From Allosediminivita pacifica (GTDB lineage Bacteria > Pseudomonadota > Alphaproteobacteria > Rhodobacterales > Rhodobacteraceae): a DNA stretch of 64,000 nt. The notes under the pieces were generated by a model, which did not search any database, was not told the DNA's origin, and worked only from the letters and a program-made list of their open reading frames with translations. The stretch spans positions 82,041-146,040 of the forward strand of contig NZ_QBKN01000010.1 in assembly GCF_003054175.1 (NCBI RefSeq), in the 5' to 3' direction. Shown here piece by piece: positions 26,126 to 35,078 of this stretch; within the stretch, counting starts at the first letter, position 1; each line of letters opens with the position of its first letter. Position numbers and translations under genes: made by a program.

Positions 26126-28647
26126 AGGCCGCCCGAGCTCAGCGTGCCGAAGCTTGCCCGCGGGCCCACCACGGCCTTGCGCCCGGTCGAGGTGGTGACT
26201 TCGCGGGCCTCCTCGCCACCCGGCTGGATGCGGTCGAAGTCGCCCGACATGGCCCAGCCGCCGTCGAACTGGATACCGAAGAGCGGCTCTTCCCCGGCGC
26301 GGAAGCACTCGGAGACCACGTTGTCGCCGCTGGCACTGTCGGGCAGGCGTGCCCCGGTGAAGCGGTCGATTTTTATGAACTGGCATTCGTCGGGGATATT
26401 GAATTCGCCGCCGCCGTATTTCTGCACGGCCTTCTGCATGAAGCTCTGGAAGACGGGGCCGCACATGCTCGACCCATAGGCACCGCGGCCCAAGCTGCGC
26501 GGCTGGTCGTAGCCGATGTAGCAGCCCGCGACGATGTTCGAGGTGAAGCCGATGAACCAGACATCCTTGGCGTCGTTGGTGGTGCCGGTCTTGCCCGCGG
26601 TGGGCACCGGCAGGTTCACGACGCCCGAGGCCGTGCCACGCTGCACCACGCCCTGCATCATGGAGGTGAGCTGGTAGGCGGTGACGGCGTTCATGATCCG
26701 GTCGCGGTCGTTGACGACCCAGGGCGCCTGGCCCTGTGGCAGCGCGGCGTCGTCGCAGTTGACGCAGACGCGGCGATTGCCCTCGGCCGCATCGTGAGAA
26801 TAGATCGTGCGCCCGAAGCGGTCCTGCACGCGGTCGACCAGCGTGGGTTCGACCCGCTCGCCGCCGTTGGCGAACATCGCGTAGGCGGCGACCATCCGGT
26901 AGAGGGTGGTCTCGTCCGCGCCGAGCGAGTTGGCGAGGTTGCGGCCCATGTGTTCGTAGACGCCGAAGCGTTCGGCGTAGCGGCCGACGGTGTCGAGACC
27001 GACCTCCTGCGCGAGGCGGATGGTCATCAGGTTGCGCGACTGCTCAATGCCGGTGCGCAGGGGCGTGGGGCCGTAGTACTGGTTGGAGGAGTTCTGCGGG
27101 CGCCAGACGCCTTGGGGGGTGTTGATCTCGATCGGGGCGTCGACAACGATGGTGGCCGGGCTGTAGCCGCTGTCGAGCGCGGAGGCGTAGACGAAGGGCT
27201 TGAAACTGGAGCCCGGCTGGCGAAGCGCCTGTGTCGCGCGGTTGAAGACCGAGTCCTGGTAGGAGAAGCCGCCCTGCATGGAGATCACGCGGCCGGTGTT
27301 CACGTCCATGGCCATGAAGGCGCCCTGCACGCGCGGCACCTGGCGCAGCGACCAGCGCTGGAAGCTGCCGTCCTCGGTGACCTCGCGGACGTGGATGACG
27401 TCGCCGGGCTCGAAGTTGTCGTAGAGGTTGCCGGAGAACCAGGAGGTGTCGGAGCGCGGCACGGTGTTGCCCCGGGGATCGTCACTCTCGACGCCCTCGA
27501 TGCCGATGACAAGCTCCTGATCGCGGACCTCGCGCACGACGGCGGGATACCAGTAGCCGTCGAGATCCACGTCGCGGGCGACGCGCACGTCCTGCAGCGC
27601 CGGGCGCCATTCCTCGGGGTCATCGAGAAGGTCTGCGTCGATGCTCTTGCCCGTGCCGCGCCAGCTGCCGCGGCTGCGGTCGTAGTCCTCGAGCGCGTGG
27701 CGCAGGGCGGCGGCGCCCTCGACCTGCATCTCGCGGTCGAGCGTCGCGCGCACGGAATAGCCGCCCGAGAAGAACTGATCCTCGCCGAAGTCCTCGGAAA
27801 GCTGGCGGCGGATCTCGTCGGTGAAGTAGTCGCGCGGGGGCAGCGAGCGGTGATAGGGTTCGAAATCGCCGTTCTGGACCGAACGCACCGGCATCGCCAC
27901 CTCGCGCTCGTAGGTGGCCTCGTCGATGTAGCCGTTCTCCTGCATCTCGCGCAGCACGTAGTTGCGGCGGTCGCGCAGGCGGTCCTTGTTGCGAACCGGG
28001 TGCGTGTTCGAAGGCGCCTGCGGCATGGAGGCGAGGAAGGCTGCCTCGTGCGGGGCGAGCTCGGACAGGGACTTGTTGAAGTAGGTCTGGGCGGCGGCGG
28101 TGACGCCGTAGGAGTTCTGGCCGAGGAAGATCTCGTTGAGGTAAAGCTCGAGGATCTTCTCCTTCGAAAGCGCCTCTTCCACGCGCGAGGCAAGGATGAT
28201 CTCCTTGATCTTGCGCTCCGCCTCGCGGTCGCCCGAAAGCAGGAAATTCTTCATGACCTGCTGGGTGATGGTCGAGGCGCCGCGCACCGTCTGGCCGCGG
28301 CTCTTGACCGCCTCGAAGGCGGCCACGGCGATGCCGCGCGGATCGTAGCCCTGATGGCTGTAGAAGTTCTTGTCCTCGGCGGAGATGAAGGCCTGCTTGA
28401 TCATGTCCGGGATCTCGGCCGCGGGCGTGTAAAGACGCCGCTCGCGGGCGAATTCGTCGATGACCTGGCCCTCGGTCGAGTAGATCCGGCTGATCGTGGG
28501 CGGCGTATACTGCGCCAGCCGCTCGTGGCTGGGCAGATCGCGCCCGTACATCCAGAACACCGCCCCGATGGTGAGCGCGATCATCATCGCGCCCAGCGTC
28601 AGGACGCTGAAGATGGAACCGAAGAACGAAAGGATGAAACGAGTCAC
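26119..28647 (-). CDS. mrcA: Penicillin-binding protein 1A (bifunctional)
   Basis: This 842-residue class A PBP has an N-terminal membrane anchor at about 5-35. The GT51 glycosyltransferase domain has catalytic Glu91 in AEDKNFYSHQG, STITQQVMKNF and KIKEIILASRVEEALSKEKILELYLNEIFLG (read in parts). The transpeptidase domain has SSFK at 480-483, SRN in IEQSRNLMT, and KTGTT near 680. An OB-like insert (FEPGDVIHVREVTEDG) lies between them, as in Gram-negative PBP1A. It polymerises and cross-links peptidoglycan on the outer face of the inner membrane. The amidase gene lies upstream on the same strand, 187 bases away. Confidence 0.95.
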   Translation of the reverse strand: MTRFILSFFGSIFSVLTLGAMMIALTIGAVFWMYGRDLPSHERLAQYTPPTISRIYSTEGQVIDEFARERRLYTPAAEIPDMIKQAFISAEDKNFYSHQGYDPRGIAVAAFEAVKSRGQTVRGASTITQQVMKNFLLSGDREAERKIKEIILASRVEEALSKEKILELYLNEIFLGQNSYGVTAAAQTYFNKSLSELAPHEAAFLASMPQAPSNTHPVRNKDRLRDRRNYVLREMQENGYIDEATYEREVAMPVRSVQNGDFEPYHRSLPPRDYFTDEIRRQLSEDFGEDQFFSGGYSVRATLDREMQVEGAAALRHALEDYDRSRGSWRGTGKSIDADLLDDPEEWRPALQDVRVARDVDLDGYWYPAVVREVRDQELVIGIEGVESDDPRGNTVPRSDTSWFSGNLYDNFEPGDVIHVREVTEDGSFQRWSLRQVPRVQGAFMAMDVNTGRVISMQGGFSYQDSVFNRATQALRQPGSSFKPFVYASALDSGYSPATIVVDAPIEINTPQGVWRPQNSSNQYYGPTPLRTGIEQSRNLMTIRLAQEVGLDTVGRYAERFGVYEHMGRNLANSLGADETTLYRMVAAYAMFANGGERVEPTLVDRVQDRFGRTIYSHDAAEGNRRVCVNCDDAALPQGQAPWVVNDRDRIMNAVTAYQLTSMMQGVVQRGTASGVVNLPVPTAGKTGTTNDAKDVWFIGFTSNIVAGCYIGYDQPRSLGRGAYGSSMCGPVFQSFMQKAVQKYGGGEFNIPDECQFIKIDRFTGARLPDSASGDNVVSECFRAGEEPLFGIQFDGGWAMSGDFDRIQPGGEEAREVTTSTGRKAVVGPRASFGTLSSGGLY

Positions 28648-28765
28648 GCGCAGCCTGCCCCTTTTGCCGTGGGATGGCAGTATAGGGCAAACGCGGTGCG
28701 GTCAAAACACATCGGGGCGAGAATGCGCCGCGGATCGCCGTTCCCCCTGCGGCACAGTTTCGGCG

Positions 28766-28830
28766 CTTATTCTTGGTCCAAATATCCCGGGGTGAATGGC
28801 GCGCTTGCGCGCCAGAGGGGCGGCGCCCCT
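28766..28830 (-). repeat. 3'-end hairpin element, copy C (after the amidase gene)
   Basis: Read from the amidase: AGGGGC-GCC-GCCCCT hairpin, GGCGCGC-AA-GCGCGCC hairpin, ACCCCGGGATATTTGGACC and AAGAATAAGCG. The conserved part is the block after the hairpins. The hairpin sequences differ from the other copies, which suggests that structure is what is kept. Confidence 0.7.
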
Positions 28831-28834
28831 CCTG

Positions 28835-30052
28835 TTACTGCCGCCGCAGGCGCGCAGTGGCGGCATCCTCGACCGCCCAGGCCTCGATCCCGTCGCGCAG
28901 GCCCGAGGCCATGCGCGCGCGCCAGGCCGGATCCTGAAGCAGTTCAAGGTCGCGATGCGTCGAGAGGAACCCCACTTCCACCAGCACGGAGGGGATGTCG
29001 GCCGCCTTCAGAACCGAGAACCCTGCCTGCCGCAGCGGGCGCTTGTGCACCACGCCCACCGTCTCCTCGATCCCGGTGACAAGCTGGCGAGCCAGCGCCT
29101 CGCTGCGCGGCGCGTTGTCGAGCCGCGCGAGATCGGTGAGCACGTCCACCACGCGGTCGTCGGCGCCCGAAAGGTCGATCCCGGACAGGATATCGTCGCG
29201 GTCGTGGCGTTCGGCCAGCGCGGCCGAGGCGGCATCCGAGGCCTCCTCCGAGAGCGTGTAGACGGTGGCGCCGTGCGCCACGCCCTGCTCGATCGCATCG
29301 GCATGCAGCGAGATGAAGATGTCGGCGCCGGCCTGATGGGCCACCGCCACCCTTGCTTCGAGCGAAACAAAGACGTCATCCGTGCGCGTCAGCACGACGC
29401 GGTAGCCGCCGGAGCGTTTCAGGACCTCGGAAAGCTCGAAGGCGAAGGTCAGCATGAGGTCCGCCTCGTCCACGCCCTCGCGCTGCGCGCCGGGGTCGAC
29501 GCCGCCGTGGCCAGGATCGAGCACCACGGTGAGGCGCTCGTCCTCGGGCGCGGCAGGACGCACGGCCGTGGCCGGCGGCAGGTCCCAGCTTGCGTCACGG
29601 GGCGCGCCGGCGTGACGCGCATAGGTTTCGGGGTCGATCTTTTCGAGCTTGAGGCGCAGGGTGGCGCCGCCCGTGTCGGGCGAGAGCGCGAGCCCGGCCT
29701 CGGCCAGCTCCATCGGTCGGGCGAGATCCAGCACCATGCGCGACCAGCCGGGACGGAAGCCCCCCATGCGCAGCGAGGTCACGCGGTCGCTTCGGTCGAT
29801 CACGGCAGGATCGGCGTCGGCCCAGTCGACCTCGCGGAAGTCGAGCACCATGCGCGGCGGGTTGTCGAGGGTGAAGACCCGCCAGGGCACACCCTGGCTC
29901 AGTTCCAGTTCCAGGACGGTGCCGCCAAGAAATCGGTCCCGCAGGTCGGCGCCTTCGAAACGCGCGAGGCCGCTGGCCGTCTCCGCGGACTGCTGCGCGA
30001 CAGCCGCCGTGCCCCAGAGCACGGCGATCAGGAATAGGAGTGGTCTGCTCAT
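28835..30052 (-). CDS. amiC: N-acetylmuramoyl-L-alanine amidase (AmiC type)
   Basis: This 405-residue exported enzyme cuts the bond between N-acetylmuramic acid and the stem peptide during daughter-cell separation. A signal peptide of about 19 residues ends AAVAQ. An AMIN domain at about 30-140 (LDNPPRMVLDFREV, FRPGWSRMVLDLARP) binds peptidoglycan. The Amidase_3 zinc domain has VVLDPGHGGVDPGA (His182), Glu196 in GVDEADL, SLHADAI and catalytic VEVGFLSTHRDL. The acidic region between domains is unremarkable. It is first in a probable two-gene unit with PBP1A and carries the hairpin repeat after its stop. Confidence 0.94.
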   Translation of the reverse strand: MSRPLLFLIAVLWGTAAVAQQSAETASGLARFEGADLRDRFLGGTVLELELSQGVPWRVFTLDNPPRMVLDFREVDWADADPAVIDRSDRVTSLRMGGFRPGWSRMVLDLARPMELAEAGLALSPDTGGATLRLKLEKIDPETYARHAGAPRDASWDLPPATAVRPAAPEDERLTVVLDPGHGGVDPGAQREGVDEADLMLTFAFELSEVLKRSGGYRVVLTRTDDVFVSLEARVAVAHQAGADIFISLHADAIEQGVAHGATVYTLSEEASDAASAALAERHDRDDILSGIDLSGADDRVVDVLTDLARLDNAPRSEALARQLVTGIEETVGVVHKRPLRQAGFSVLKAADIPSVLVEVGFLSTHRDLELLQDPAWRARMASGLRDGIEAWAVEDAATARLRRQ

Positions 30053-30110
30053 CGCCTCGTTCCGGCTGTTTTGCCGGGAGGCCTAGCACGGAACGGCGGC
30101 TGATGCAGCC

Positions 30111-31259
30111 CTATCCGCGCTTCGCCATGAAGGTGGAGAGACGCTCCAGCCCCTCCTCGATGGCCTCGGTGTTCTGGGCGTAGGAAAAGCGCAGCGTATG
30201 GTGGCCGCGGATGGGGTCGAAGTCGAGCCCCGGGGTCACGGCGACGCCCGCCTCGTCGAGGATCTGGCGTGCGAAAGCGCGGCTGTCGTCGGTGAGGTGG
30301 CTGACGTCGGCGTAGACGTAGAAGGCCCCGTCGGGTGGCGCGATGCGGTCGAAGCCTGCCTGCGGAAGCCCCTCCATCATGAGCTGGCGGTTTCTGGCGT
30401 AGACCGCGTGGTGGCCTTCAAGCTCGTCGAAGCCCGAAAGCGCGCCGAGCGCGGCGACCTGCGCCGCGTGGGGCGCACAGATGAACATGTTCTGGGCGAG
30501 GCGCTCGACCTGCTTCACGTTCTCTTCGGGCAGGACCAGCCAGCCGACGCGCCAGCCAGTCATCGAGAAATACTTGGAGAAGGAGTTGATGACGACCACG
30601 TCATCGCTGATCTCCAGCGCCGAGACCGAGCGGCCCTCGAAATGCAGTCCGTGGTAGATCTCGTCCGAGAGGAACGCGGCGCCCTTGGCCTGCGAGGCGC
30701 CGATGAGGCCCGCCATCTCGTCGCGGCCGAGCATGGTGCCGGTGGGATTGCCCGGCGAGGCGATCATGAGACCGTCGAAATCGAGGTCCTTGAGATCGTC
30801 CGGCACCGGCTGGAAGCGGTTTTCCTCGCCGGTCTCGATCTCGAGCGCCTCGAGGTCGAGGGCGCGGATGATCTGCCGGTAGGAGGGATAGCCGGGCCGG
30901 CCCATGGCCACGCGCTGCCCCGCATCGAAGAGCGCGATGAAGGCGAGAAGAAAGGCGCCGGAGCTGCCGGGGGTGATGATGATGCGGCCGGGATCAAGGT
31001 CGATGCCGTACCATTTGCCGTAGAGATCGGCGATGCCCTGCCGCAGCGCAGGCAGGCCCGGTGTCACCGTGTAGCCCAGCGGGTCTTCGTCCTTCAGCGC
31101 CTGAGCGAGGGCGTCGCGGGCGGCCGCCGGGGCCGGGGTGGAGGGCTGTCCGACCTCCATGTGGATGATATGGCGTCCCTCTTGTTCCGCGGCGGCCGAT
31201 GCTTCCATCACCTCCATCACGATGAAGGGATCGACTTCTCCGCGCCTTGAGTTCCGCAT
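30111..31259 (-). CDS. PLP-dependent aminotransferase (class I/II)
   Basis: This 382-residue fold-type I aminotransferase has the Schiff-base Lys229 in INSFSKYFSMTGWRVGW, the SPGNPTG cofactor site around Asn171, Asp199 in FLSDEIYHGLHF, and a C-terminal Arg in TLRFSYAQ. It resembles aspartate/tyrosine-type enzymes (YTVTPGLPALRQGIADLYGKWYG). The start is the ATG of MRNSRRGEVDPF; a much longer frame upstream is the shadow of the divergent protease gene. The exact amino donor cannot be told. A 61-base gap separates the two divergent starts. Confidence 0.9.
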   Translation of the reverse strand: MRNSRRGEVDPFIVMEVMEASAAAEQEGRHIIHMEVGQPSTPAPAAARDALAQALKDEDPLGYTVTPGLPALRQGIADLYGKWYGIDLDPGRIIITPGSSGAFLLAFIALFDAGQRVAMGRPGYPSYRQIIRALDLEALEIETGEENRFQPVPDDLKDLDFDGLMIASPGNPTGTMLGRDEMAGLIGASQAKGAAFLSDEIYHGLHFEGRSVSALEISDDVVVINSFSKYFSMTGWRVGWLVLPEENVKQVERLAQNMFICAPHAAQVAALGALSGFDELEGHHAVYARNRQLMMEGLPQAGFDRIAPPDGAFYVYADVSHLTDDSRAFARQILDEAGVAVTPGLDFDPIRGHHTLRFSYAQNTEAIEEGLERLSTFMAKRG

Positions 31260-31320
31260 GACCACCTCTCTACACTGCCTCGGGTAAGGACCCGTTAGTG
31301 CGATAGGAACCTCCCCGTCA

Positions 31321-32646
31321 ATGTTTGCCCCCCGGCTCCTGGGCCTCGGCCTTGCCCTGCTGCTGCTTATGACGGCACCCGCCCGTGCAGCCACCACGTT
31401 GCTGCGCGATGCCGACATCGAATACGCGCTGGGACGACTTGCCGCGCCGGTGCTGAGCGCGGCGGGCCTGTCGCCCAGCGGGGTCGAGGTTCTGGTGGTG
31501 GATGACGGGTCGCTCAATGCCTTCGTGGCCAGCCCGCGCCACATCTTCCTGCACTCGGGGCTGATCAACCGGCTCGACACGGCGGCGCAGCTGCAGGCGG
31601 TGATCGCGCACGAGGCAGCGCATATCTCCAACGGCCATCTGACCAGCCGTGTCGGCAACATGCGCGCTGCACGGACCGCCGCGGGGCTGGGTCTTGCGCT
31701 GGCGGCCGCCGCGGTTGCCGCCGGCAGCGGTGAGGCAGCGGCGGGCATCGCCCTTGGCACCCAGAGCTCGGCCATGCGGCAGTTCCTGTCGCACACGCGG
31801 GCGGAGGAGAATTCGGCCGACCTGTCCTCGGTGCGCTACATGGTGAGCGCGGGCATCGACCCGCGCGCGGCGCTGGAGGTGCAGGAGCTCTTCCGCGGCC
31901 AGGAGGCGCTCGCCGTCTCGCGTCAGGATCCCTACATGCGGTCCCATCCGCTGAGCCGCGACCGGCTGAGGGCGCTGGAGGCGACGATTGCGGGCTACCG
32001 CAACGCGCCGGTCGCGGACACCGGTCCGGCGGACTACTGGTTCGCGCGGGCGCAGGGCAAGCTCAGCGCCTTCACCCGCGCGCCGTCATGGACGATGCGG
32101 CGGCTGGGGGACAGCGGGACCCAGGACATCGCGCTCATGCGCGAGGCCGTGGCGCGGCACAGGCAGTCGGACACCGAAGGCGCGCTGCGGGCCATCGACC
32201 GGGCCATCGCGATGCGGGGCAACGATCCCTACTACACGGAACTGAAGGGACAGATTCTGCTGGAATCCCGCCGGTTCGGAGAGGCCGTGCGGACCTACCA
32301 GGCGGCGGCCAATGGTGCCTCGCGCGAGCCGCTCATCCTGGCCGGGCTGGGACGGGCGCTGCTCGCCGTGGATCAGCCCGGAGAGGCCTTGCGGGCGCTG
32401 GAAGCGGCGCGCGGCCGCGATCCTTCGGACGCGCGGATGCTGCGCGACATGGCGGTGGCCTATGCAAAGACCGGCCAGCCCGGCATGGCCTCGGTCGTGA
32501 CCGCGGAACGCTATGCCCTGCAGGGCCGGTTCGAGGATGCGGAACTTCATGCTGAGCGCGCCGAAGCGCAATTGCCGCGCGGTTCCGGCCCGTGGCAGCG
32601 CGCGCAGGATGTGCTAAGCGCGGCGGAAAGAGCGCAGGAGCGCTGA
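31321..32646 (+). CDS. M48 family metalloprotease with TPR domain (BepA-like)
   Basis: This 441-residue exported protein has a signal peptide ending ARAATT (about 1-24). The zinc site HEAAH is at 97-101 with third ligand Glu163 in AEENSAD. After a linker, TPR-like helical repeats run from about 220 to 430 (EGALRAIDRAIAMRGNDPYYTELKGQILLESRRFGEAVRTYQAA, read in parts). The domain order is that of BepA/YfgC, a periplasmic protease that controls assembly of LptD and BAM substrates. It is followed one base later by a DsbA-like gene, which fits quality control of disulfide-containing outer membrane proteins (inference). Confidence 0.9.
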   Translation: MFAPRLLGLGLALLLLMTAPARAATTLLRDADIEYALGRLAAPVLSAAGLSPSGVEVLVVDDGSLNAFVASPRHIFLHSGLINRLDTAAQLQAVIAHEAAHISNGHLTSRVGNMRAARTAAGLGLALAAAAVAAGSGEAAAGIALGTQSSAMRQFLSHTRAEENSADLSSVRYMVSAGIDPRAALEVQELFRGQEALAVSRQDPYMRSHPLSRDRLRALEATIAGYRNAPVADTGPADYWFARAQGKLSAFTRAPSWTMRRLGDSGTQDIALMREAVARHRQSDTEGALRAIDRAIAMRGNDPYYTELKGQILLESRRFGEAVRTYQAAANGASREPLILAGLGRALLAVDQPGEALRALEAARGRDPSDARMLRDMAVAYAKTGQPGMASVVTAERYALQGRFEDAELHAERAEAQLPRGSGPWQRAQDVLSAAERAQER

Positions 32647-32647
32647 C

Positions 32648-33457
32648 ATGACGGTTCGGGAGACAAGACAGATGACGACACGCTACACCCTGCCCTTCGC
32701 CCGGGGCGCGGCCGTTGCCGCCCTTCTGGCGGCGACCACCCTGCCCGCCTCGGCGCAGGAGACGGATTTCGATTTCTCCTCGATGACGGAGACGCAGCAG
32801 GAGGCCTTCGGCGAGGCCGTCCGCGCCTACCTGATGGAGAACCCGCAGGTGATCATGGAAGCCGTTTCGGTGCTGGAGCAGCGCGAGCAGGAGCAGCAGG
32901 CCGCGCGCGACACCGACCTCGTTGCGGATTATTCCGAGGCGCTTCTGGATGACGGGTATTCCTGGGTCGGCGGCAATCCGGAGGGCGACGTGACCATCGT
33001 GGAATTCTTCGACTACCGCTGCGGATACTGCCGGCGGGCCTTTCCCGAGGTCGAGGAGTTGATCGAAAGCGACGGCAACATCCGCATCATCCTGAAGGAA
33101 TTCCCGATCCTGGGCGAGGCATCGATGACTTCGGCCCGCTTTGCCATCGCCACGCAGATCGTCGCCGGGGACGAGGCATACAAGCAGGTTCACGATTCCC
33201 TCGTGACGCTCGAAGGCGCACCCGACCAGACGACGCTGTCACGGCTGGGCGAAACGCTGGGCCTCGACGCCGACGCGATCTTCGCCGAGATGGGCAGCGA
33301 GGAAGTGACCCGCCGGATCGCCGAGACACGGGCACTCGCGCAATCCATGCAGATCAGCGGCACGCCGACCTTTATCGTCGGGGACGAGATGGTGCGCGGC
33401 TACCTTCCACTCGACGGCATGCGCGATGTCGTGGAAGAGCAGCGCGGCGAAGGCTGA
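32648..33457 (+). CDS. DsbA family thiol:disulfide oxidoreductase (ScsC-like)
   Basis: This 269-residue periplasmic thioredoxin-fold protein has a signal peptide ending ASAQE at about 37, then a helical N-terminal extension (EAFGEAVRAYLMENPQVIMEAVSVLEQREQEQQ). The active site CGYC is at 125-128, and the cis-Pro loop SGTPTF is near 239. The extension before the thioredoxin domain resembles trimerising DsbA relatives such as ScsC or BdbD-like proteins. AGGAG is 8 bases before this ATG. A second ATG at 32672 with GGGAGA upstream is also possible. It starts next to the M48 protease gene and is probably co-transcribed. Confidence 0.9.
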   Translation: MTVRETRQMTTRYTLPFARGAAVAALLAATTLPASAQETDFDFSSMTETQQEAFGEAVRAYLMENPQVIMEAVSVLEQREQEQQAARDTDLVADYSEALLDDGYSWVGGNPEGDVTIVEFFDYRCGYCRRAFPEVEELIESDGNIRIILKEFPILGEASMTSARFAIATQIVAGDEAYKQVHDSLVTLEGAPDQTTLSRLGETLGLDADAIFAEMGSEEVTRRIAETRALAQSMQISGTPTFIVGDEMVRGYLPLDGMRDVVEEQRGEG

Positions 33458-33488
33458 GGCCTACGCAGGTTAAGTGATGACAGCAGAA

Positions 33489-33511
33489 AGCCCCGCCATT
33501 TCGGCGGGGCT
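33489..33511 (+). terminator. Intrinsic terminator after the DsbA-like gene
   Basis: AGCCCCGCC-ATTTC-GGCGGGGCT followed by GTTTC, about 30 bases past the stop. The stem has nine perfect pairs. Confidence 0.8.
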
Positions 33512-33844
33512 GTTTCGTGGCGTGTTTGATTTGAGATCATCTCGCGTCAGAAGATCGCGAAACGGAAGCCGGGACAGCGCCGGACCGTGGTGTGGCGCAG
33601 CGACGGTTGATCGAAGCGCTTTATCTCAGCCATACTCGAATGACCTCTGAACGAGGTCCTGCAATTGCAAAAGCGCCAGACCGCGGGGACGGTCCGGCGC
33701 TGGCCCGGCGGGGCTGAAGCCCCTTGTCCCGGGCCTGTCAGGGCACGGCCCTGAGGTTTGCTCCCGCGCGCTAAACCGACCAACACGCCTTTCCGAAATC
33801 GCACAGGACAAGCCCCATCCAGCGACCACTGGCGAAGCGCGAAG
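33512..33844. other. Gap between the DsbA-like gene and ispG
   Basis: This 333-base gap has no convincing normal-length gene. It holds the ispG terminator, a GACCTC-N5-GAGGTC inverted repeat (33640-33656) and, on the minus strand, a 28-codon frame (33547-33633) starting ATG with GAGGTC upstream. The predicted peptide, M-A-E-I-K-R-F-D-Q-P-S-L-R, then a Cys and a hydrophobic end, resembles nothing that I know. GC-rich hairpins fill the remainder. Confidence 0.5.
33669..33701 (-). terminator. Intrinsic terminator of ispG
   Basis: On the minus strand, AGCGCCGGACCG pairs with CGGTCTGGCGCT across a 6-base loop (one G-T pair), and TTTT follows. It lies about 145 bases past the ispG stop. Confidence 0.7.
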
Positions 33845-34978
33845 CTACTCCGCCGCCTGCGTGCTCGCGGCCTCGGCCGCTTCGAGTTCTGCGGCCTTCT
33901 TCTCGACCTCTTCCACGATGTGGTCGATCATCTCGTCGTTGGACATCGAGTGCGATTTCTTGCCCGCGAGATAGACCATGCCGCGCCCGGCACCGCCGCC
34001 GGTGAAGCCGACATCCGTCATCAGCGCCTCGCCGGGGCCGTTCACGACGCAGCCGATGATCGACAGCGACATGGGCGTCTTGATGTGTTCCAGCCGTTCT
34101 TCCAGAGCCTCGACAGTCTTGATGACGTCAAAGCCCTGCCGCGCGCAGGAGGGGCAGGAGATGATGTTCACGCCGCGGTGGCGCAGGCCGAGCGATTTCA
34201 GGATCTCGTAGCCGACCTTCACCTCTTCCACCGGATCGGCCGAGAGCGACACGCGCAGCGTATCGCCGATGCCCATCCAGAGTAGGTTGCCGAGGCCGAT
34301 GGCGCTTTTGATCGTGCCCGAGGTCAGGCCCCCCGCCTCGGTGATGCCAAGGTGGATGGGCTTGTCGGTCGCCTCCGCGATGCCTTGGTAGGCCGCGGCG
34401 GAAAGGAACACGTCCGAGGCCTTCACCGAGATCTTGAACTCGTGGAAGTCGTTGTCTTCCAGCAGCTTGATGTGGTCGAGACCACTTTCCACCATCGCCT
34501 CGGGGCACGGCTCGCCGTATTTCTCGAGCAGGTGGCGTTCCAGCGACCCGCCGTTCACGCCGATGCGCATGGAACAGTTGTGGTCGCGGGCGGCCTTGAT
34601 GACCTCGCGGATGCGGTCCTGGCTGCCGATGTTGCCCGGGTTGATGCGCAGGCAGGCAGCGCCGGCCTCGGCGGCCTCGATGCCGCGCTTGTAGTGGAAG
34701 TGGATGTCCGCGACGATCGGCACCGGGCTTTCGCGCACGATCTCTTTCAAAGCACGCGAGGAGTCCTCGTCGGGGACCGAGACACGCACGATGTCGGCGC
34801 CCGCGTCGGCCGCGCGCTGGATCTGCGCGATGGTGCCGCGGATGTCGGTCGTCTCGGTGTTGGTCATGGTCTGGACGCTGATCGGGGCATCGCCACCGAC
34901 CGGCACGTTACCGACCATGATCTGCCGCGACTTGCGGCGGTAGATGTTGCGCCAGGGGCGGACCTGGTTGAGGTTCAT
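33845..34978 (-). CDS. ispG: 4-hydroxy-3-methylbut-2-en-1-yl diphosphate synthase
   Basis: This 377-residue iron-sulfur enzyme reduces methylerythritol cyclodiphosphate to HMBPP in the MEP isoprenoid pathway. The TIM barrel stretches [26 protein letters not shown] and RINPGN are clear. The [4Fe-4S] ligands are Cys275, Cys278 and Cys310 ([20 protein letters not shown]), with Glu317 near the cluster. The Ala/Glu-rich tail ([18 protein letters not shown]) is outside the fold. It is monocistronic with its own terminator. The upstream gene (RodZ-like) ends 100 bases before, on the same strand. Confidence 0.96.
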   Translation of the reverse strand: MNLNQVRPWRNIYRRKSRQIMVGNVPVGGDAPISVQTMTNTETTDIRGTIAQIQRAADAGADIVRVSVPDEDSSRALKEIVRESPVPIVADIHFHYKRGIEAAEAGAACLRINPGNIGSQDRIREVIKAARDHNCSMRIGVNGGSLERHLLEKYGEPCPEAMVESGLDHIKLLEDNDFHEFKISVKASDVFLSAAAYQGIAEATDKPIHLGITEAGGLTSGTIKSAIGLGNLLWMGIGDTLRVSLSADPVEEVKVGYEILKSLGLRHRGVNIISCPSCARQGFDVIKTVEALEERLEHIKTPMSLSIIGCVVNGPGEALMTDVGFTGGGAGRGMVYLAGKKSHSMSNDEMIDHIVEEVEKKAAELEAAEAASTQAAE

Positions 34979-35078
34979 GGAAAATCCGTTCTGTCGCGTC
35001 GAAAGATTGCCCCGGAGTCTAATCCTCCTCGGGCCGGGTTTCCAGTGACGGTCTTGCGACGGGCCGCCCCGGCGTCGA

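Noticed and set aside
31260..31796. Extension of the aminotransferase frame to 561 residues
   Set aside because: The extra part is the reverse shadow of the M48 protease gene and has no family match; the ATG at 31259 gives the normal length.
33547..33829. 85- and 67-residue minus-strand frames after ispG
   Set aside because: They run through the ispG terminator and GC-rich hairpins; only the last 28 codons have a possible start signal, and these are listed as a weak observation.
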